Assembly (NCBI GenBank): GCA_023376005.1
Contig: CM042143.1
Coordinates: forward strand, 84,464,530 to 84,528,529
DNA from: Doryteuthis pealeii
Lineage: Eukaryota; Mollusca; Cephalopoda; Myopsida; Loliginidae
Length of the DNA: 64,000 nucleotides
Direction of reading: 5' to 3'
Shown: piece by piece, positions 58,065 through 64,000 of the stretch
How positions within the stretch are numbered: the stretch's first letter is position 1
Layout: each line of letters begins with the position of its first letter
Notes under the pieces: model-generated
What the model was told of the DNA's origin: nothing
Database searches by the model: none
What the model saw: only the letters and a program-made list of their open reading frames with translations
Made by a program: the position numbers and the translations under genes

Positions 58065-58755
58065 AGGAAGAGTGATAAGATAAACAGAAACAAACATTTT
58101 TAAAATGAGACAGCTTTTTATGAACGCAAATGACAATCTAAAGTATAAGTCATTAATATTAATTAACAATAGATTATAAACACAAACATTTTGTACAAAA
58201 AAAACAAAAAACAAAACAAATTGCTTCAATGCAGAGCATAATACAAGTTAGAAATCAATAGTAGAAATGTTTTATGTTCCAAAATTAATAAAAAGATAAT
58301 TAATAATTATTTTGGCAGAATAAAGAAATAGAAAATGAGATATTTTATGGCAAATAGACTTATAAACATTGTATAGGGAAAAAAACAAAACAATGAAATT
58401 GCATTAAGATTTTAATGTTTGTCATTGATATTCTGTTTAAAAAAAGAAAAAGAGGAACAGTTATTGGAAGTAAAAAATAAAACTCTTAAAAATTAAAGAT
58501 TTTATTTTGATATAATGCCAAAATTTCATATAAAAATATATTAGGCAGAAAAAAGAAAGATATTTGATTTAATAAGAATTCATACTTATAATATATCCAA
58601 CAAAGCAGATATATAAAAAGAAATTGACAATATATAGTGAAATATATAAATGTTTTCTGAGAATTAAAAAGACGTTGGACGACAATACTAATACCATCTT
58701 ACTTCAATACTTAAATATTAAAAACCTAAAACCAGGTTCAATACCAAAAGATTGC
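58065..58755. other. AT-rich DNA without recognised feature
   Basis: Nothing recognised. Confidence 0.4.
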
Positions 58756-58960
58756 CATTTTTGGTTGGTTGGTTGGTTTTGACAGCATATCAGCCCTTGT
58801 TAGGTTATTTTATGTGGTTTGTTTTATTCATTCTTGACTTGTACTCAATTTTTTTTACAGTAAATTTTTTCTGTAAACACATTTAAAAAAAAAATCATTT
58901 TGTTCTATCTAACCCATAGATGGGACCCTAACAGGTACTACCACTCCTTGTCATTCTGAA
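58756..58960 (-). repeat. LINE-E 3' end, copy 1 of a tandem pair
   Basis: TTGGTTGGTTGGTTTTGACA, the CAGCATATCAGCCCTTGTTA tail and AGATGGGACCCTAACAGGTA are present. It stops after CACTCCTTGTCATTC. Confidence 0.78.
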
Positions 58961-59039
58961 GTGTATATTTGTCAAATCCTGATATTAAAGTAGATCCTGT
59001 TTTTATAACATCTAGAGTCACCATTTAATATCAGGTTAT

Positions 59040-59315
59040 TTATATTTGTTAGTTTTGTTTTATGGCATATCAACCAACCTGGGTCATTTAATGCCAGCAA
59101 AGTTTTGAAAGATTCATAGCACTAGTTTGGAAGAAAATTTTTTAAACTCAATTTTTTTTTTTGTAAACAAATTTTCTATTCAACCCGTAGATGAGGCCCT
59201 AACAGGTACTACCACTCCGGGTCAGAGTGGACTGGGGAGCAATGGTGATAAAGGGGTGCTCCACATTCCCCAGACCTCCAGAACTGGAACCTCATTATCA
59301 GTTAGATTTTAACAT
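59040..59315 (-). repeat. LINE-E 3' end, copy 2 of a tandem pair
   Basis: Same orientation as the previous copy and about 80 bases away. It extends further into the element (CCCCAGACCTCCAGAACTGG). The tail hairpin is weakened and the CCAA units are lost. Confidence 0.78.
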
Positions 59316-59808
59316 CAAGGTTATTTATAACTAAGATAATATGAACATTGGTAAATAACAAATCTATATTTTAAACCAACATTATATTAGTTGATGGCTA
59401 TATTTTATTTTGAAATCTAAAACAATAATGAAGAGACTTTTTTGAAAGGAATTGAAAATGCAAAACAAGAACCCTTTTAAAAAAAGATATTATTTGACAG
59501 ACACTGTGTCTGATGAGAAGAATGGTGTTTTTATTGAAGAAACCAGATAAAATTTAAAGACGGTTGAAAATCTTGTATAACTGTCCAAATTTGATGAGTT
59601 CTGCTGTTCATTCCTTTTTACTAAGCTTTATAGTAAAAATACAAAGAACAAAGAGAGTAAATAATAAGAAAAAAGAAAGAAATATTGTGAGCCTATATTT
59701 TGTCTTTCATCACACAGCACAGATGCTGGTAAAGAAGAAGACAGAAAAAAAAGAAAGAAAAATAGTTTATGAATATGAGAAGGTTTTATCCTGCTATTCT
59801 TTTTTTAG

Positions 59809-59982
59809 ATATCAGTTGCTCTGGGCAATCAGATGATGCGTCAAAGAAATTTCTTTGATGCCAACACAAAGAAGGTTAATTCTGCAAGAGACTGCGATAT
59901 TATTAGGCCAAGGCGGCTTAGTGCCCAATTCTGTCTGCTCATTGCTTTGAGCAAGAAAAGGGTCAAGGCAAAAGAAGTTTGA
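59809..59982 (+). other. candidate exon, unproven
   Basis: A good splice-acceptor-like sequence, CTGCTATTCTTTTTTTAG, ends at 59808. The next 57 codons are open (VALGNQMMRQRNFFDANTKK near the start) to TGA at 59980-59982. Base composition is more balanced than the surrounding DNA. An AATAAA lies at about 60154. No protein family was recognised, no partner exon is visible, and an open frame of this length can occur by chance. An ATG-started 49-codon frame (59833) is the alternative reading. Confidence 0.22.
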
Positions 59983-59989
59983 AATTATT

Positions 59990-60410
59990 TTCAGGTCCTT
60001 TGAACTAGAAAAAAAGACTTAGTCAATCTGTTTGATGCTTTTAATATGAACCGGCACTATTTCACAAGACGAAGGTAACTAACTGTAAATACCATAATAA
60101 TATCAATGAAATGCATTGATAATGTAATTGCCTTTTCATGTAAGACGATTGATAATAAAAAGTGAAATTTACTTGCATATAATTTATAGATTAATATTAT
60201 AAAAGATATTATATAGGTGAAGAGAGGTAAAGGCTTTAAGAAGGATGAAAGATAGAAATGATCTCATAATAGAAAATACAAAAATCCATTGGTTTCGGGT
60301 TTGTTTTTTGTTTTTTTGTCATTTTTTTGTTACAATATTTAGCAACATTTGAATATAAAATCCAATAAATATCTTTTTTGAATAATAGCTAAAAAATACT
60401 GTAAAATATA
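59990..60410. other. AT-rich DNA without recognised feature
   Basis: Nothing else recognised. Confidence 0.35.
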
Positions 60411-60411
60411 A

Positions 60412-60875
60412 AGATATATATATTAATACTCTTGTTCCTTAATCTTCCGACCGTTATCATCTTGCAACACCCTGGTTAATAATGAGACCGTCCAAATCAT
60501 CCAAGAGGAAATACAAAAATGTAGATCCCGATTATCTGGGTGTTGCTTATCCGTTGAACTCTTATTTCTTATGAGTGACCTCACCTAAGCTAAATAATGG
60601 ACCATATTTTGCCACACAAAAATATAAAAAGAAAGAAAGAGTAGGGGAAAGATTGAGAGAGGGGGTGAGCATGCAGAAGCGATACGCTAATCTGTATCAA
60701 TTGAACATAATAAATAGACGATAAGAAGGAAAGAAAGAAAAAAAAGAGTGAGAGAGTTAAATGAAAATTATTTTACTTTTTACATATTGAATTATTTTGC
60801 AATAGCTCTTAAGTAAACATGAAATGTTTTAATAATTAAATTATCATACTGTGGTATATCCACAGGTCCTGCTAG
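60412..60875 (+). mobile_element. Hel-2 non-autonomous Helitron, 5' end blurred
   Basis: The 3' end is perfect: CTGTGGTATATCCACAG (60849-60865), GTCCTG-type spacer and CTAG at 60872-60875 before host T. The 5' end reads ATATATATTAATACTCTTGT, where the TC has been lost. Confidence 0.84.
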
Positions 60876-60879
60876 TAAA

Positions 60880-62150
60880 AATATAAAGAGATTAAACATT
60901 TTAAGCATAATGAAGAAATTCTGAATCCTATGAAGAATATTAAAGATTATAGTAAAAACAATTCATGTTACATTCAATATCAAAATATAATTGTTCTGTT
61001 CAATTTATGTGCAAGAAGAAATATAGTTACTATCATAATAAAATATAAGCTGAAAGAAATTTACAAATTTTGGAAGGAGAGAAATTATAGAATTTATTTG
61101 TTTCTTAAGCAATTTCCCGTTTTCAAACTTCATTATATATTAAAAAAAAAAATAAATAAAAAAACTCAGTTTTGTTATAAAGTTAACTTTAAGTGTTGTT
61201 ACATTTTCACAGTATTAAAAGATTTTTAAATTTTTCTTTAGTTCTTGACTCAGAAATTCCTTAAACTTTAAAAGGAAATATCTCAATAAAATAAAGTCTT
61301 AAACATGTATTATTTGGATTTTTCCGACTATTGTCCCCATCTTTATTGTTATATATACACAAATCCAAACAATACAAATTATCAAGCCTCATCTCAAAAT
61401 CTTTTAAACATATTTAATAATTCCTTGCTCATTATATGCAAGAGTGAATTTGAACATTAATTAGGTAAATAGAATAAATTTTAATTCTATCAGTTGTTAA
61501 GAAACATAATGAAAAGATATAATAGAAAAGTAAATTTCTAATCGATGTGAAATTTGCCATGGGCCTAGATAAGAAAAGTTATTTTCTGCAAAATATTTCA
61601 AAGCTTTAGAATAATTTAATAAAAAGAAAAAAATCCAGTAGATCATGAACATACTGCAAACGAAAAAATTTAATGTAGATAAAAAAAAAGAAATTCTTAA
61701 TTTATTTCAAACAAAAACATTGAGAGATTATATCTAAGAATTGCATTGTAATAAAAAGTTTTTAGTCTCTTATTGCAAAGCTGTCTCTGTGTTTTTGCTT
61801 GTTATTGTTTTTGTTTTTTGTTATTGTTTTTGTTTTTTCTTTAAGATATTCCTGTTTTCTAGTATTTGGAAAAGAAAAATAATCTAAAGCCTGATATTAA
61901 ATGTAAATATTTATAAGAAGATTTTTCATAAGAAAAGGCTCTTAATCCTCATCTCTTACATCATTTAGAAACTGTGTCATTGGAGCATCTCTATTCTGAA
62001 CAGAAAATCTAATAGCAAAAACAAACTCTACACAAAAGATATTTGCATTTTATTTAAAGATCAATGAAAACATTTTCTTTGTTGATCCCCAAAGTTTCTT
62101 CTTAAAGTAAAATTATTCTATGCATTACATGAAAATAGAAATCATAATAT
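60880..62150. other. AT-rich DNA without recognised feature
   Basis: The 99-codon plus-strand frame at 60930-61229 is Lys/Ile/Tyr/Phe-rich with no domain, and is taken as chance. Confidence 0.45.
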
Positions 62151-62156
62151 TGATTG

Positions 62157-62243
<87 letters not shown>
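62157..62243. repeat. (TA)n(TG)n(TA)n microsatellite
   Basis: TA about 40 bases, TG about 36 bases, then a short TA run. Confidence 0.97.
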
Positions 62244-62249
62244 ATGCAC

Positions 62250-62890
62250 TTGATAAAAATATCCCTATCAAATAGGCTAATATCTAAACTGATACTTCAT
62301 TCCTTTCTCTATTTGTTTTTTCATGTTTTAGTTTATATTCAAAACAATTTTTTAAACTGGCTTTGAATCATGAGAAATGTTAACAGAATAATCTGATTTA
62401 CTTGCACAATAAAAATATTTAGAATTAATATATTTCTAAATTTTACTTTGGCATCCTTTATAAAATCCTCCATTTGTAGAATTTTAAAATCCTAAATGTA
62501 CACCATTTCCTATTAGATGAGATTATTATTTACAAGGTCTTCTAACCGACAAATAACCTAAAATGGGATTTGAATCTGTAAAAAATGACTGCCATTATAA
62601 GTAACAGGGAGTAAAAAAAAGGACTGTAGATGTTGTGGGTTGGGGGGACAATGTCGATAAGATCAGTAAGGGAGAGTAAGATCAGTAAGGGGGTGAAAGT
62701 AGGAATTGACATCATTTGGTGATAGTACCAATCAACAGTGTGTAAAGAGATCTGACCATTTTTTTCTTAATCAACACAATGGCTTAAATGAATGGTATTA
62801 ACCTTTGCAATCTACACCCAAGTGTGAACTTTGGCTAAGCAATAGACAACAATATCACACCTCTCCATTCTAACAAACCAATAATGTAAT
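62250..62890. other. AT-rich DNA with short tandem unit
   Basis: TAAGATCAGTAAGGG occurs twice at 62658-62690. No gene recognised. Confidence 0.4.
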
Positions 62891-62894
62891 TGAA

Positions 62895-63035
62895 GAAAAC
62901 AACTATTTGCCAGATCACTGTTTACCCAAGTCCTTGTTGACCATGCTAATAAGGCCAGAAAGCAGCAAAGTAATCACTAGCCAACGACATGGTGGACCTG
63001 TGCAAAAGGTGAGAGTAGTAGGGCATGTGGGGAAA
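62895..63035 (+). pseudogene. possible LINE ORF2 C-terminal scrap
   Basis: The frame MPDHCLPKSLL, followed later by RHGGPVQKVR, loosely resembles a pattern common near the C-terminus of some LINE ORF2 proteins (M-x-D-x-RLPK-x-LL ... GGQxKRxKD). Only about 35 residues can be compared and the spacing is too long, so it may be chance. Confidence 0.25.
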
Positions 63036-63088
63036 CAAGCAAGGAATAGAAACAAAGAAAGAACCTTTATCATGCAAAGAACCGCATA

Positions 63089-63641
63089 TCTTATTATTAT
63101 AATGGAGATTCAATGTTTGTCTGTCTGTAACTGAAACTACATCACTGCTTAAGTCACAATACCCTCAGGAATTGCATAAGTTTATCAATGAGTATTTAAT
63201 TTATAGTCAAAATGATTAATACATAGAATACAGAATAAATCTTATTCATTAAGGATGTCTATGAAAATATATGAAATATGAGTTATATTTGCCTCAGAAC
63301 AGCCCATATTATTAGTGTGTTTAAAATCCAGCAACATGTCCCATATATCACTAAGAAATAAAGGTTTACATAATATATGGTGTGGTTAATTTTCATACTG
63401 GTTTTGACAAAACCAAATTTGATAAATAATTATTTGGTTTTATTTATCTCTAATATCATTGTTTTATTCTTCAATGTATTAAAATCATTTCTATGAATGA
63501 TTTTATATCGAAACCAATTAAATATAATTAAATAAGTGTAATCTTTTTATGTGTTCTTATTCAATTTTGTTAGTCATTCTAATATATTTAATTACATTAA
63601 AACTTAAATACCTACACCCAGAGAGTGCATATTCTTGCTAG
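63089..63641 (+). mobile_element. Hel-3 non-autonomous Helitron, complete
   Basis: It starts TCTTATTATTATAATGGAG after host A and ends ACACCCAGAGAGTGCATATT with CTTG and CTAG (63638-63641) before host T. 553 bp. The body matches 49.26-49.79 kb over its whole length. Confidence 0.87.
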
Positions 63642-63892
63642 TATATATGAATAGATGACAAAGAGTAGATACAATAAAACTGTGTGTTGACAGAAAAATA
63701 AACGTTGATTTTTAAGAGGGATTAAAAATTTGACTTAAGGTCACAATAATAAGCGATGTTGGTTGCATTCTTTGATAAGGCTTGTCAACACAAGAAACTC
63801 CTTAAGAGGAAGAAACACTTAAAGAAAAAAATTTTCTTTTATAAATTACAAGGTTTTATATTTCTAATCTGATGTGAGCAATGTTATTCAAA

Positions 63893-64000
63893 CTAGCAAG
63901 AATATGTGCCCTTCGCCAGGCATAAGTATTTAAGTTTTAATGTAATTAAATATATTAGACTAACAAAATTAAATAAGAATGCATATAAAAAGATTACACT
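63893..64000 (-). mobile_element. Hel-3 Helitron 3' end, cut by window edge
   Basis: CTAG at 63893-63896 after host A, then AAGAATATGTGCCCTTCGCC (minus-strand 3' hairpin region) and the ATGCATATAAAAAGATTACA block seen at 13.05 kb. The rest lies beyond the window. It faces the 63.1-kb copy tail to tail. Confidence 0.85.

Noticed and set aside
59509..59560. Hammerhead ribozyme core (CTGATGAG followed by GAAAC)
   Set aside because: The intervening bases do not form stem II, and no flanking stems I/III could be found.
60930..61229. 99-codon plus-strand frame
   Set aside because: Lys/Ile/Tyr/Phe-rich, as expected of chance frames at this base composition; no motif recognised.
1..64000. CRISPR array, bacterial operon, prophage or plasmid features
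   Set aside because: No spaced direct repeats of the right kind, no ribosome-binding sites and no coding density. The sequence is plainly eukaryotic repeat-rich DNA.

Overview
This is a eukaryotic, strongly AT-rich, gene-poor stretch from an animal genome. Long (TA)n, (GA)n and (CA)n microsatellites, 5S- and tRNA-derived SINEs, Helitrons, RTE and Penelope-like retroelement remains and mariner/pogo DNA transposon remains all occur together. A lophotrochozoan such as a mollusc would fit, but that is inference and nothing here proves the species. No intact protein-coding gene, rRNA gene or functional tRNA gene could be supported. Nearly all long open frames are simple-repeat translations (poly-Tyr-Ile, Arg-Glu or His-Thr) or chance frames in AT-rich DNA. 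The window reads as intergenic or intronic DNA built by layers of transposable elements.

Recurring families, with names local to this annotation: (1) Three families of short non-autonomous Helitrons, 16 copies. Hel-1 is about 305 bp, with a 3' hairpin of the ACCCAG/CTGGGT type. Hel-2 is about 490 bp, with hairpin CTGTGG/CCACAG. Hel-3 is about 530-660 bp, with hairpin CACCC/GGGTG. Well-preserved copies start TC, end CTAG and sit between host A and T. (2) SINE-A and SINE-D, tRNA-derived, with recognisable A and B boxes. (3) SINE-B, about 190-280 bp; two copies carry 14-15 bp target-site duplications. (4) A 5S rRNA-derived SINE (SINE3 type) that shares its 3' tail with LINE-E, whose copies keep a possible ORF C-terminus. 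(5) Three fragments of an RTE-like LINE ending in a (GAT)n tail. (6) A decayed Penelope-like element (reverse transcriptase plus GIY-YIG-like C-terminus) split by a SINE-B. (7) A pogo/Tigger-like element with an internal deletion that keeps its terminal inverted repeats and transposase start. (8) A mariner-type transposase fragment.

Layout: 0-9 kb holds LINE-E, SINE-D, SINE-B, Hel-1 and microsatellites. 10.5-12.4 kb is the Penelope remnant followed by a 390-bp repeat. 12.9-18.3 kb has Hel-3, a 412-bp foldback, the inverted partner of the 390-bp repeat, a palindromic MITE pair around Hel-2, SINE-A and an RTE scrap. 19-24 kb has LINE-E copies and two direct Hel-2 copies, followed by a Z-DNA-prone tract and purine-rich DNA. 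26-32 kb has a mixture of SINEs, Hel-1 and a mariner remnant. 34-43 kb has SINE-D, the 5S-SINE, LINE-E and a Hel-3 carrying a nested SINE-B. 45-54 kb has Helitrons, RTE and pogo remnants. 55-58.7 kb is nearly featureless AT-rich DNA. 58.7-64 kb has two LINE-E copies, one candidate exon, Hel-2 and two Hel-3 copies.

No undescribed multi-gene system was found. The most informative points are the shared tail of LINE-E and the 5S-SINE, the datable nested insertions, the long foldback, and the Helitron families. GC statements are visual estimates, not computed values.
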